DNA from: Marinobacter lipolyticus SM19
Lineage (GTDB): Bacteria > Pseudomonadota > Gammaproteobacteria > Pseudomonadales > Oleiphilaceae
Reading direction: 5' to 3'
DNA: 64,000 nt
Assembly: GCF_000397065.2 (NCBI RefSeq)
Contig: NZ_KE007325.1
Span: 460,495-524,494, forward strand
The notes under the pieces are model-generated. The model was not told where the DNA came from. It did not search any database and worked only from the letters and a program-made list of their open reading frames with translations. The translations under genes and the position numbers were made by a program. Positions 50,556 through 59,624 of this stretch are shown here, piece after piece (within the stretch, counting starts at the first letter, position 1; every line of letters starts with the position of its first letter).

Positions 50556-51938
50556 ATGACTGACAATAACCAGGCTGCAGCCCCACGGGGCATGTGGTCC
50601 TCAAGGCTGGCCTTTATTCTGGCGGCGACTGGCTCTGCCGTTGGCCTTGGTAATATCTGGAAGTTCCCGTATGTGACCGGTGAGAATGGTGGTGGTGCCT
50701 TCGTACTGGTCTACCTTCTGTGTATTGCCATTATTGGTATTCCCATCATGATGGCCGAAGTATTCATCGGTCGTAATGGGCGCCATAATCCGATTACCAG
50801 TATGCGCCTGGTGGCGGAACGTAACCTCAGTTCTCCGGCCTGGCGCATCTCTGCGATAGTGGGTGTGCTGGCGGCCTTCATCATCCTTTCCTTCTATTCG
50901 GTTATTGGCGGCTGGGCGGCTTCTTATATTGGCCATGCCGCCACCGGCGACTTTGCGGGTCAGGATGCGGATGCCATCGGTGCCCTGTTTGGGGACCTGC
51001 TTGCCAGCCCGGGAATGCTGCTGGCCTGGCACAGTCTGTTTATGGGGCTGATCATCTTTGTCGTGGCCCGCGGCCTCAAGTCCGGGCTTGAAAGGGCGGT
51101 CAACATCCTGATGCCTGCGCTGTTCGTGTTACTGCTGCTGGCGGTTGGTTACGCGGCGACAACAACTGGTTTTGGCCAGGCGGTGAGTTTCCTGTTTACA
51201 CCGAATTTTGACGCGTTGACCGTTAACGGTGTTCTTATCGCCCTAGGCCACGCGTTCTTCACCCTTAGCCTGGGCATGGCAATCATGATGGCTTACGGTT
51301 CTTATCTGGGCCCCGATGTTTCCATCGGCCGCACAGCCATTGCTGTCTCGGTTATGGACACTGTAGTGGCGTTGCTCGCCGGGTTGGCGATCTTCCCGAT
51401 CGTATTTGCCAATGGCCTGGAAGCCGGTGCCGGCCCCGGCCTGATCTTCCAGACCCTACCTCTGGCCTTCGGTCAGATGCCGATGGGCAGCCTGTTCGGC
51501 ACGCTGTTCTTCGTGCTGTTGTTGTTTGCTGCCTGGACGTCCGGTATCTCACTGCTGGAACCAGTCGTGGAGTGGGTTGAAGAGAAATTCTCCATGGGGC
51601 GCGTTGGAAGCTCGATTCTGGTGGGCGTGGCCTGTTGGTTGCTGGGTATTACGTCTATTTTGTCCCTGAACGAGTGGTCCGGATTTGCGCCGCTGGGCAT
51701 GTTTGAGCGCTTTGAAGGCAAGACAATCTTCGACTTGCTGGATTTCTTCACCGCTAACGTCATGCTGCCGTTGTCCGGTCTGTTGACTGCGGTATTCGTT
51801 GGCTGGTTCGTTGCCAAGGAATCCCTGAAGGCGGATCTGGCGATGGAGGGTGGCAGTTTTACCTTGTGGTATAACCTGATTCGGTTCGTAACACCGATCG
51901 CTGTGAGTGTTGTATTCGTCTATAACCTATTGTCGTGA
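50556..51938 (+). CDS. Sodium:neurotransmitter symporter family (NSS) transporter
   Basis: A 460-residue LeuT-fold transporter with 11-12 helices. Helix 1 carries the Na+-site motif AATGSAVGLGNIWKFPYVTGENGGGAF, and ALGHAFFTLSLGMAIMMAYGSYLGPD is the helix 6 unwound region. It imports amino acids with Na+; the prokaryotic branch is relatively short, as here. The ATG at 50556 has AGGAAG at 6 bases. A terminator follows directly. Confidence 0.95.
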   Translation: MTDNNQAAAPRGMWSSRLAFILAATGSAVGLGNIWKFPYVTGENGGGAFVLVYLLCIAIIGIPIMMAEVFIGRNGRHNPITSMRLVAERNLSSPAWRISAIVGVLAAFIILSFYSVIGGWAASYIGHAATGDFAGQDADAIGALFGDLLASPGMLLAWHSLFMGLIIFVVARGLKSGLERAVNILMPALFVLLLLAVGYAATTTGFGQAVSFLFTPNFDALTVNGVLIALGHAFFTLSLGMAIMMAYGSYLGPDVSIGRTAIAVSVMDTVVALLAGLAIFPIVFANGLEAGAGPGLIFQTLPLAFGQMPMGSLFGTLFFVLLLFAAWTSGISLLEPVVEWVEEKFSMGRVGSSILVGVACWLLGITSILSLNEWSGFAPLGMFERFEGKTIFDLLDFFTANVMLPLSGLLTAVFVGWFVAKESLKADLAMEGGSFTLWYNLIRFVTPIAVSVVFVYNLLS

Positions 51939-51944
51939 CAGGAA

Positions 51945-51980
51945 AAGGGGCAGGCCCAGTCGGCCTGCCCCTTGTATTTT
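51945..51980 (+). terminator. Rho-independent terminator after the NSS gene
   Basis: AAGGGGCAGGCC pairs perfectly with GGCCTGCCCCTT around a 5-base loop, followed by GTATTTT. It lies between the NSS gene and the convergent exported unknown. Confidence 0.9.
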
Positions 51981-52558
51981 CACCTCTCCCCGGATTCGGT
52001 GACCGCACGCAGCGCCTGCATGTGTGGGCGAACCGCTTGCTTATCGGACTCCGGAGCCTGGCGTGCGCTTTCCATAGCCGCCGTGGCCCCACCCATCATC
52101 GCCCTCATCTGTTCTTTCTGGGCTTCGCTCAGGTTTGGGTTGTTATTGATTTCATCCATGGCTGCGGCCATTTTCCGGGCCATTTGCGGATGTTGGTCCT
52201 CCATTTCAATGGCCATCCAGGCCTGGAATACCCGATCCCCTGTGGCGCCCCATTCCTCCATGGAGTCAAAACCGTTTTCTTTAACGATACCTTCCATGCG
52301 GTTGTATGCTTCGTGACCCCGCATTTGGTTCACCGAATCGGAAAAGATGGATGAGAAGTCAGGCATCTCCGACGGATTTCCGGAGCCTGGCATTTGCTCG
52401 TTCAGCTGGTCAAAGTCATCGTCGAGGGTTTCGGCTTCTTGCAGTGTGCTGATGAAGGCCCGGACTTTCTCGTTTGTGAGGCGGTCGGCAGCCAGCGTGC
52501 TGGTCGTAAAGAGTAGGGTGACAACCAGAGTAAGACACAGTGAAAGTGTGTGTTTCAT
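51980..52558 (-). CDS. Exported hypothetical protein
   Basis: A 192-residue exported protein: signal peptide MKHTLSLCLTLVVTLLFTTSTLA, then an acidic helical domain (FISTLQEAETLDDDFDQLNEQMPGSG) and a Met-rich C-terminal half (MARKMAAAMDEINNNPNLSEAQKEQMRAMMGGATAAME). No recognised domain or lipobox. GGAGGGAACTT precedes the ATG. Codon use matches the neighbourhood. Function unknown. Confidence 0.85.
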   Translation of the reverse strand: MKHTLSLCLTLVVTLLFTTSTLAADRLTNEKVRAFISTLQEAETLDDDFDQLNEQMPGSGNPSEMPDFSSIFSDSVNQMRGHEAYNRMEGIVKENGFDSMEEWGATGDRVFQAWMAIEMEDQHPQMARKMAAAMDEINNNPNLSEAQKEQMRAMMGGATAAMESARQAPESDKQAVRPHMQALRAVTESGER

Positions 52559-52674
52559 AAGTTCCCTCCGTGAGAAGTATGCCCCCTAATCCATGCGCCG
52601 GGGGCTTATCTATACAATAGACACTCCTCCTTGAAACTCGCAACCTGCTCGGGAGGGCCAGGAGCCGAATCGGC

Positions 52675-53985
52675 TCAGAAAAACAGATCCGGCAGGTAGG
52701 TGGCGATTTCCGGGAAGATCATGATCAGAGCAAGACCCACAATCTCGACAATGACGAAAGGAATGATCGAGGAGTAGATATCCTTCATTGTAATGCCCGG
52801 TGGCACGACGCCCTTCAGGTAGAACAGGTTGAAGCCGAAAGGCGGTGTCATGTAACCGATCTCCATATTGATCACGAACAGGATTCCGAACCAGATCGGA
52901 TCAAATCCCAGCGACTCCACAATCGGCATGAACACCGGCAGGGTGATCAGCATGATGCCGACCGGGTCCAGTACCATGGCCAGCAGGAATACGATCAGCA
53001 TCATGGCAATGATGATGCCCCAGGGACCGCCGGGAATCATGTTCATCAGGCTCTCGATCAGATCCTGGGCGCCCATGCTTTGGTAGGCGGCACTGAAGGC
53101 GTGGGCTGCGAACAGTATCCACATGATCATGCCGGTGAGCTTGAAGGTTCGGATGGCCGCTTCCTGCAGGACGCTCCACTTGAACTGCCTGTATACGGCC
53201 GCGGAAATAAGTGCACCGAGTACACCCATGGCGGCGGCTTCGGTGGGCGTGGTGATGCCCCCAATGATGGAGCCCAGCACCATGATGACTACGCCGATGG
53301 GCAACAGTACCGCCCGCAGTGCACGCAGCTTCTCCGGCCAGGTGCCGCGTTCCTCCTTTGGAAGTGCGGGCGCCAGTTCGGGCTGCAGGTGGCTGCGAAC
53401 CAGAATGTAAATGGCGGTCAACACCATCAGCAGAATGCCCGGCATGATGCCGGCGGCAAACATCTTACCCACGGATACGCCGGTAATCAGGGCATAGAGA
53501 ATCATCAGGATACTGGGGGGAATGAGAATGCCCCAGCCACCGCCGGTGTTGATCACGCCCAGGGCCATCTTCTTGTCATAACCCCGTTCCAGCATGGATG
53601 GCAGAGCGATGGTGCCCATGGCAACAACCGCCGCGCCACTGATACCGACCATGGCCGCAAAAACGGCACAAATGCCCAGGGTGCCGATGGCAAGACCACC
53701 CCGAAGACCCCCGCACCAGAGGTGCATCATACGGTACAAATCCTTGGCCACACCGGTTCGCTCCAGGATCATCGCCATGAACACGAACAGGGGGATTGCG
53801 ACCAGGGTAAAGCTTTCCATGGTGCCCCAGATCTGCGAGGACACCATGTAAAAGGAATCGAATCCCCAGGTGAAATAGAGGAAGACGACGGATACCCCGC
53901 CCAGCACAAAGGCCAGTGGTAGCCCGAGCAGCAGGAAAAACAGCAGGGAGCCGAAGAACAGAAGGGTCAGGACTTCAATACTCAC
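52675..53985 (-). CDS. dctM: TRAP transporter large permease
   Basis: A 436-residue DctM-type permease with about 12 helices: LFFGSLLFFLLLGLPLAFVLGGVSVVFLYF at the start, MAMILERTGVAKDLYRMM, VVAMGTIALPSMLERGYDKKMALGVINTGGGWGILIPPSI in the middle, and a terminal FFPEIATYLPDLFF-like helix region. The start is the GTG at 53985, which overlaps the dctQ stop (GTGA). The frame continues upstream to 54387, but that stretch is only the shadow of dctQ. It imports organic acids with Na+ together with DctQ and DctP. Confidence 0.95.
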   Translation of the reverse strand: MSIEVLTLLFFGSLLFFLLLGLPLAFVLGGVSVVFLYFTWGFDSFYMVSSQIWGTMESFTLVAIPLFVFMAMILERTGVAKDLYRMMHLWCGGLRGGLAIGTLGICAVFAAMVGISGAAVVAMGTIALPSMLERGYDKKMALGVINTGGGWGILIPPSILMILYALITGVSVGKMFAAGIMPGILLMVLTAIYILVRSHLQPELAPALPKEERGTWPEKLRALRAVLLPIGVVIMVLGSIIGGITTPTEAAAMGVLGALISAAVYRQFKWSVLQEAAIRTFKLTGMIMWILFAAHAFSAAYQSMGAQDLIESLMNMIPGGPWGIIIAMMLIVFLLAMVLDPVGIMLITLPVFMPIVESLGFDPIWFGILFVINMEIGYMTPPFGFNLFYLKGVVPPGITMKDIYSSIIPFVIVEIVGLALIMIFPEIATYLPDLFF

Positions 53986-54530
53986 AGTGCCTCTCCTTTC
54001 TCGTCTTCCTGGGTTTCGGGGGTGTAGTAACTGAGGTTGAAGGCCACTGCGATGTCTTCCAGTAACTTGACGATGCCTTGTAGAACCAGCAATCCGGTAC
54101 CCAATGGAATGGCTGCCTTCACGGGCCAGATTGGCGGGTTCCAGGCGGAATAGGAGGTTTCCCAGCTGGCAATCGATTCGCTTGCCATGTCGTAGCCGAA
54201 GTACAACAGTGCGAGGGTAAAGATGAAGAATACCACCGAGGTCAGAATGTCGAGGATGGCCTGGCCACGAGGCGACAGGTGCGAGTGCAACAGATCGACA
54301 TTCACGTGGCCGCGGTGCGCCATGATGTAGCCACCCGACATGACCGCGTAAATGCCAAACAGCATCTGGGTCAGTTCGTTGGTCCACACGGTGGGTGAGT
54401 TGAACAGGTAACGGAAGGCCACTTCCATGATCAGGAACGCGAACATGGCAAAGACGATAAGCGCTATCCCGCGCCCGATAACCTCGTTGAGGCGAGTCAC
54501 CCCTCTCATGAATGCAGTCAGCACACCCAT
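53982..54530 (-). CDS. dctQ: TRAP transporter small permease
   Basis: A 182-residue small membrane subunit with four helices: RGIALIVFAMFAFLIMEVAFRYLFNSPTVWTNELTQMLFGIYAVMSGGYIM is the DctQ signature, with the conserved WxNE-like stretch. It overlaps dctM by four bases and follows dctP after an 80-bp gap that contains a strong hairpin at 54566-54591. Confidence 0.94.
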   Translation of the reverse strand: MGVLTAFMRGVTRLNEVIGRGIALIVFAMFAFLIMEVAFRYLFNSPTVWTNELTQMLFGIYAVMSGGYIMAHRGHVNVDLLHSHLSPRGQAILDILTSVVFFIFTLALLYFGYDMASESIASWETSYSAWNPPIWPVKAAIPLGTGLLVLQGIVKLLEDIAVAFNLSYYTPETQEDEKGEAL

Positions 54531-54565
54531 TGGTATTCTCCGGGAAACGGTGAGTTCATAAGCAA

Positions 54566-54591
54566 GGCCGGGCCAGAAAACTGGCCCGGCC
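54566..54591 (-). terminator. Intercistronic hairpin between dctP and dctQ
   Basis: On the minus strand GGCCGGGCCAG pairs perfectly with CTGGCCCGGCC around a TTTT loop. The T tract is weak. It probably causes partial termination or protects the upstream mRNA 3' end, giving more binding protein than permease, as is common in TRAP and ABC operons. Confidence 0.75.
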
Positions 54592-54610
54592 GGTTTCAGG
54601 TGTCAGACGA

Positions 54611-55657
54611 TTACAGGTAGCCCAGCTCTGACAGGTAGTCTTTCAGCATGTCCAGCGCCTTCTTGGCGTTGTCGCTGCGCTTGCCTTCTTCATCCCACAG
54701 TTTCTGTGCGGTCTGGGTCAGGCGGTCCTGCACGTCATCCGGCAGGGTGTTGACCTGCACACCGTGTTCATTGATGGCCTTGGCCAGAGTAATGCGTTCC
54801 TTGTACTGGTATTCATTGGTACGGAACCAGAACTGCTCATCCAGCGCCTGCTTGACGATGTTCTGCATGTCTTCCGGCAGCTTGTCCAGGGCCTTCTGGC
54901 TGACAATGATGACATCGGTACCGGCAATGTTCAGGGCCGGCTGCACGTGGTACTTGGCCACTTCATACAGACCCATGGAGAAGGCGCCCTGGGAAGCGCC
55001 CCAGTGGGCACCGTCGACAATGCCGGAGTCTAGTGCGGTGTAGAGCTCACCACCCGGGATGTAGGAGGCGGCGGCACCGGCTTCGGTCAGGAAGGTCTGC
55101 AGAGCGCCGGAAGAGCGGATTTTCAGTTTGGTGAAGTCTGCCCAGCTGTTAATCGGCTGCTTGACCACCATCTCGGTGGGGTAGACCTTGTCGGTTGCCC
55201 AGTAGACGCCGTATTCGGCGGCCTCATCACGAAGCATCTGCTCAAAGCCCAGGCCCTGGTGGAAATAGGCAGCTTCCCAGACGTTACGGAAGGCGAACGG
55301 CAGACCGGACGCAATGCCCGCGAGGGTGATCTTGTCCTGGGCATAAGAGGGGGAAATGGTACCCATTTCCAGAATGCCCCGGCTGACAGCGTTGAAGATT
55401 TCCTTGGCCTTGAACAGCGAGCCTGCTTCGTACAGCTCCAGTTCCAGGCGTCCGTCAGTGCGTTCTTCAAGAATCTTCTGGAGACGAACCAGGCTGTCTT
55501 CATAAGAGCTGCTGGAACCCGGCCAGTGGGACTGGACCTTCCAGGTGTAGGTTTCTTCGGCAGCTGCCGGAGTGCTGGCAAATACGGCGGTCAGGCCCAG
55601 GGTCAGGGCGCTACCGTAGATGGTCAGGGTTTTTCTGGCGGTGGTTAGCATCTTCAT
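54611..55657 (-). CDS. dctP: TRAP transporter substrate-binding protein
   Basis: A 348-residue periplasmic binding protein of the DctP/TakP type: signal peptide MKMLTTARKTLTIYGSALTLGLTAVFASTPAAA, then the family pattern EETYTWKVQSHWPGSSSSYEDSLVRLQKILEERTDGRLELELYEAGSLF, and IRSSGALQTFLTEAGAAASYIPGGELYTALDSGIVDGAHWG, where the carboxylate-binding Arg lies. It captures organic acids; the surrounding CoA-dependent genes suggest a carboxylic acid that is degraded after import. ATG at 55657 has GAGG upstream. Confidence 0.94.
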   Translation of the reverse strand: MKMLTTARKTLTIYGSALTLGLTAVFASTPAAAEETYTWKVQSHWPGSSSSYEDSLVRLQKILEERTDGRLELELYEAGSLFKAKEIFNAVSRGILEMGTISPSYAQDKITLAGIASGLPFAFRNVWEAAYFHQGLGFEQMLRDEAAEYGVYWATDKVYPTEMVVKQPINSWADFTKLKIRSSGALQTFLTEAGAAASYIPGGELYTALDSGIVDGAHWGASQGAFSMGLYEVAKYHVQPALNIAGTDVIIVSQKALDKLPEDMQNIVKQALDEQFWFRTNEYQYKERITLAKAINEHGVQVNTLPDDVQDRLTQTAQKLWDEEGKRSDNAKKALDMLKDYLSELGYL

Positions 55658-55828
55658 TGCGGGACCTCGATCATTGTTGTATTGGATGTCCTGTCCGTAG
55701 TTTCGCACTGCAGAATTTATGATTGCAGAATGAATCCGTGTATCTGAATCTATCACACACTTTGCTTTTTGCAATAGGATGGAGGTCGATATTCCGTTAC
55801 CAAAGTTTAGTCCATGAGGAGATGTTCA

Positions 55829-56569
55829 GTGATCAATGCGCAAAGTCAGCCGGGTGTTACCCACCTTGTAATCAGTCGCGCGAGCAAGAAGAATGCTCTG
55901 ACTCGCGATATGTACCAGGCTTTGGCCGATGGCGTGAGCGCAGCGGCGGCAGACACCAGTGTGCATGCCATCGTACTTAGTGGTGAGGGGGGCGTATTTA
56001 CCGCCGGCAACGATCTTGATGACTTCCGCGCCCGCGCTACGGATGCCAATCCGAAACCGTCGGCTGGCCTGGCCTTCATTGAAACTCTGATGGCGTGCGA
56101 CACACCGGTCATTGCTGCAGTGGAAGGGCTGGCCATCGGAATCGGTACCACCTTGTTGTTGCACTGTGATTCCGTCATTGCCGGTCGTTCCGCGCGCTTC
56201 AAGACCGCGTTCGTGGATCTGGGGCTGGTACCGGAGGCCGCCTCCACCGTGACCATGCCCTTGCACTTGGGGTCTCGTCGCGCTGCAGATTTGTTGCTTA
56301 TGGGTGAAACACTGGACGGCGAGGAAGCCCGGGAGTGTGGGCTGGTCAGCCGTGCCGTCGATGACGGGCAGGCGGTAGAAGAGGCGCTGGAGCAGGCGAG
56401 AAAGCTCGCAGCCAAACCCCGGGAAGCCCTGAGAGCCAGTAAGCGGCTAATCAAGGCCCCGTGGAAGGATGCGGTGCGCGAGGCCCTCGAACAGGAGAGA
56501 ACCGTGTTTGCCGAGCGGCTCCGGTCCGAGGATTGTCGGGCTGCTCTGGCACGGATGGATAAGCGCTAG
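55829..56569 (+). CDS. Enoyl-CoA hydratase/isomerase (crotonase family)
   Basis: A 246-residue crotonase. Substrate and oxyanion motifs: SRASKKNALTRDMYQAL, EGGVFTAGNDLDDFRAR and VEGLAIGIGTTLLLHCD. The region FVDLGLVPEAAST carries a Glu as in the hydratase/isomerase family. The start is taken as GTG at 55829, because GAGGAGA lies 6-8 bases upstream; an ATG at 55814 would include that ribosome site in the gene. It is divergent from the TRAP genes and may share an operator. The substrate is unknown. Confidence 0.9.
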   Translation: MINAQSQPGVTHLVISRASKKNALTRDMYQALADGVSAAAADTSVHAIVLSGEGGVFTAGNDLDDFRARATDANPKPSAGLAFIETLMACDTPVIAAVEGLAIGIGTTLLLHCDSVIAGRSARFKTAFVDLGLVPEAASTVTMPLHLGSRRAADLLLMGETLDGEEARECGLVSRAVDDGQAVEEALEQARKLAAKPREALRASKRLIKAPWKDAVREALEQERTVFAERLRSEDCRAALARMDKR

Positions 56570-56589
56570 TATTCCGGCAGGGCCACTAT

Positions 56590-58176
56590 TCAGGCCCAGT
56601 AAGGCGCCCGCAGCTCCCGCTTCAGCACCTTGCCAATGGTGGAGCGGGGCAGCTCCGGACGAAACTCGATCGCCGCCAGGCGTTGGGTCTTGCCCAGTTG
56701 TCCATTGGCCCAGTCCAGAATCTCCCCTTCATCCTGCGTGCAGCCGGACTTGCGCACCACCAGTCCTAGTGGTGTTTCACCCCATTGCTCGCTGGGAATG
56801 CCAATCACCGCAACATCGGCGACGGCAGGGTGGGCGTGCAGCACCTTTTCAAGGTCCACGGCATAGATGTTAAAGCCACCGGAGATGATCATGTCCTTGC
56901 GGCGGTCCAGAATATAGACAAAGCCCTCGTCGTCGATTCGCCCCATATCACCGCTTCGATAGAACACCAGGTCTTCAGGACTGGTCCAGAGCATCTCTCG
57001 AGTCTGTTCTTCACGGTTGACGTAACCCCGCATCATGGAGATGGCGCGACCGACGATTTCCCCGGTTTCTCCCTGGGGCAGCTCATTGCCTTCCTCGTCA
57101 ATCACCCGCACTTCCGCGCCTTCGGTTGGCAGTCCCACCGAATCCCATTTATCCGGATGGGCGGCGCAGTCCAGGCTGGTGGAAATGCCGCCTTCCGTCA
57201 GTCCATACACCTCACGGATGTTGCCGGGCCAGCGCTCCATGGCTTCCTGGATGACCTTCGCTCCCAGCGGGGCACTGGTACAGAGTTTGAGCTGGAAGGC
57301 GGACAGGTCGAAGCGATTGAACTCCGGATCTGCGAGGACGCGCTGATACTGAACCGGAACCAGCATGGCGTGGGTCACGCGGTAGCGTTCGGCCAGTTCG
57401 AGGAAGCGCCGTGCATCAAATTTCGCCATCAGTACCAGAGTGCCACCATGGAACAGGGTCGGCAGCATGGACACCAGGGTGGTGTTGGAATACATCGGTG
57501 TGGAGACCAGATTGATGGCATCGCCATCCAGCCCGAAGCGGCTCATGCGGACCATCTGTCGCTGGCGGAAACGATAGTCGTGGAGAATGCCCTTGGGAGT
57601 GCCAGTGGTGCCGGAGCTGTAAATGATATTGAACGGATCATCCAGGGTCACCGGTGCCGGCTGGGCCTCAGCGTCGACGTCTCCCAGCCAGGATTCAAGA
57701 TCCTGACCTATCCCCGGGCCACGGCAATCCAGCCCGATGCATTGATCGGCGCCAAGAGTGTCGAGCTTGTCGGCCATGGCTTCAAACAGACTGAGATTCT
57801 TTCTGGACACAAACAGGAAGCGGGCCCCGCAATCCTCCACCATCAAAGCCAGGCTGCTATCGCTGGCCATGCCTGAGAGCGGCACCATACAGCCACCTGC
57901 GACTAATGTGCCCAGGTACAGTGCGACGTAGTCGATGCTGTTTTCCGATAACCCCGCCACGGCATCGCCCTGTTCCAGGCCTGCAGCCCGGAGCCGGTTG
58001 GCTATGCGATTGGCGCGCTCTACCAGCTCCCGCCAGCTGAGTTGGGTCTCGCCATCAATGAGTGCGATGTGGTCAGGACGCTCCGTCGCCAGCTGTTGGA
58101 TACGGTGACCGAGGGCTTCCATGGTTTCCTCGGAGTCAACAGGAGCGTAGACAGGCATGTGCTGCGTGCTTTTCAT
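56590..58176 (-). CDS. Acyl-CoA synthetase (AMP-forming)
   Basis: A 528-residue adenylate-forming ligase activating a carboxylic acid to its CoA thioester. Motifs: IIYSSGTTGTPKGILHDY (P-loop), YGLTEGG, YRSGDMGRIDDEGFVYILDRRKDMIISGGFNIYAVDLE (hinge and core A8) and the catalytic Lys in STIGKVLKRELR near the end. GAGGCGAAAAA precedes the ATG. It is divergent from the SDR and thioesterase genes, and 20 bases from the convergent crotonase gene. Probably initiates breakdown of the acid imported by DctPQM; the chain length cannot be read from sequence. Confidence 0.94.
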   Translation of the reverse strand: MKSTQHMPVYAPVDSEETMEALGHRIQQLATERPDHIALIDGETQLSWRELVERANRIANRLRAAGLEQGDAVAGLSENSIDYVALYLGTLVAGGCMVPLSGMASDSSLALMVEDCGARFLFVSRKNLSLFEAMADKLDTLGADQCIGLDCRGPGIGQDLESWLGDVDAEAQPAPVTLDDPFNIIYSSGTTGTPKGILHDYRFRQRQMVRMSRFGLDGDAINLVSTPMYSNTTLVSMLPTLFHGGTLVLMAKFDARRFLELAERYRVTHAMLVPVQYQRVLADPEFNRFDLSAFQLKLCTSAPLGAKVIQEAMERWPGNIREVYGLTEGGISTSLDCAAHPDKWDSVGLPTEGAEVRVIDEEGNELPQGETGEIVGRAISMMRGYVNREEQTREMLWTSPEDLVFYRSGDMGRIDDEGFVYILDRRKDMIISGGFNIYAVDLEKVLHAHPAVADVAVIGIPSEQWGETPLGLVVRKSGCTQDEGEILDWANGQLGKTQRLAAIEFRPELPRSTIGKVLKRELRAPYWA

Positions 58177-58316
58177 TTTTTCGCCTCTCGGTGTTGTTGT
58201 GTTTTATCTAGTGAAATTAACTTTCGAATATATTGACTCAAAACCGGGTGACGTGACAAATTACAGTCAAGATGAAATTTATGACGACGCAACAAACCAC
58301 AAAAAGGAGCATCGGC

Positions 58317-59111
58317 ATGGGGCGTTTCGACAATCGGGTGGCCATCGTCACCGGGGCAGGCAGCGGCATCGGCAGAGCCACCGCCGTCAGGCTGGCCCGC
58401 GAAGGTGCGCGGGGGATGATGGTGGATCGCTCCGAAGCCGGCCTGCTGGATACCGAGGGCCTGATGCCTGAAGGCGCTGAGATCCTGCGCCGTATGGGTG
58501 ATGTGGCGGACGAAGACCAGGGCAGATCGCTGGTCGAGGAAGCGATTTCTGCCTTTGGCCGGATTGACGTGCTGTGCAACGTCGCCGGTATTGCCAGTAC
58601 CGGCGGTAGCCATCCCGACATCACCGCAAATGATCGGGATGAGTGGGAGAAAGTCCTGTCGGTGAACCTGATCGGCACCATGTTGTTTATCAAGCATGTG
58701 GCGCCACACATGCAGGCCCGCAAGCTGGGCTCAATCGTCAATACTGCCTCTGTGGCGGGTATCCGCTCCGGGGCCGGTGGTAATGCCTACAGCGCCTCCA
58801 AGGCCGGGGTTATCAATCTCACCATGACGGCTGCCTGTGACCTGGGAACGGACAATGTTCGAGTGAATGCCGTGTGTCCGGGGCTGGTGGAAACCGGGAT
58901 GACCCAGGCTGTGTTCGATTACGCCCGTGCCAACGAGAAGGCCCACAAACTGGGGTCCCGTTGTGAGCTGCGCCGCTATGGTGCGCCGGAAGAAATCGCC
59001 GCAGCCATTCTGTTCCTGGCCAGTGATGACGCCAGCTACATTACCGGTCAGGCCCTGCCCGTGGATGGAGGCAACACCGCGTCGCTTAACCTGCCGGGGA
59101 TGAAAGTGTAA
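58317..59111 (+). CDS. Short-chain dehydrogenase/reductase
   Basis: A 264-residue classical SDR. Cofactor site VTGAGSGIGRA (residues 10-20), NVAGIA, catalytic Ser in NTASVAGIR and the YxxxK pair in AYSASKAG. The C-terminal ITGQALPVDGG is standard. AAGGAGCATCGGC precedes the ATG at 58317. The thioesterase gene start overlaps the stop by one base (TAATG). In this cluster it would oxidise or reduce a hydroxyl or keto group on an acyl-CoA; substrate unknown. Confidence 0.94.
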   Translation: MGRFDNRVAIVTGAGSGIGRATAVRLAREGARGMMVDRSEAGLLDTEGLMPEGAEILRRMGDVADEDQGRSLVEEAISAFGRIDVLCNVAGIASTGGSHPDITANDRDEWEKVLSVNLIGTMLFIKHVAPHMQARKLGSIVNTASVAGIRSGAGGNAYSASKAGVINLTMTAACDLGTDNVRVNAVCPGLVETGMTQAVFDYARANEKAHKLGSRCELRRYGAPEEIAAAILFLASDDASYITGQALPVDGGNTASLNLPGMKV

Positions 59112-59551
59112 TGAATGACGAGAGTTTGCATATCCGTGGCGGCCAGGACCTGCCCGGATTTCACAACCTGCTGGGGTATCGCCAGGTGTCCTGGGAGGAG
59201 AACGAGGCGGTGATTGAGCTGGATCTGCAGCCCCGCCACCTCAATCTGGGTGGCGTAATCCATGGTGGTGTGCTGACCTCACTGCTGGATATTGTCCTGG
59301 CCGAGGCTGGCACCTACTGCCCCTATCCCGGTCGGATGCGCAAGGCCATCACCCTGTCACTGACCACGACTTTCACCGGCCAGTGTTCCGGTGGAACGAT
59401 TCGTGTAACCGGGTGCAAGCGGGCAGGGGGCACCCGGATTTTCAACAGCACCGGAGAAGTCCACGACGACAAGGGCAATCTCCTGGCCATCGCAGAAGGC
59501 ACCTTCCGTATTCGTTCCGGAAGCGAGAAACCGGAAGGCGTCCCGATCTGA
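59111..59551 (+). CDS. PaaI-type hotdog thioesterase
   Basis: A 146-residue hotdog-fold acyl-CoA thioesterase: [24 protein letters not shown] has the HGG loop and the catalytic acid region of the PaaI/YbgC-like group. It hydrolyses acyl-CoA, often to release stalled intermediates. Overlaps the upstream SDR stop by one base, so it is translationally coupled. The ACAD gene follows after 73 bases. Confidence 0.93.
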   Translation: MNDESLHIRGGQDLPGFHNLLGYRQVSWEENEAVIELDLQPRHLNLGGVIHGGVLTSLLDIVLAEAGTYCPYPGRMRKAITLSLTTTFTGQCSGGTIRVTGCKRAGGTRIFNSTGEVHDDKGNLLAIAEGTFRIRSGSEKPEGVPI

Positions 59552-59624
59552 CCGTCGAAACAACAAGAGACACGCCGGTGTTGTCACTGCCGGCCAACGA
59601 CTATCAACCAACGAGGTACTGGAC

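Noticed and set aside
52660..52685. GAGCCGAATCGGCTC palindrome after dctM
   Set aside because: Short stem with the A/T run on the wrong side for termination on the minus strand. Not supported as a terminator.
53986..54387. Upstream extension of dctM
   Set aside because: The stretch overlaps dctQ in another frame and is not membrane-like. The GTG at 53985 with a GTGA overlap fits the family start.
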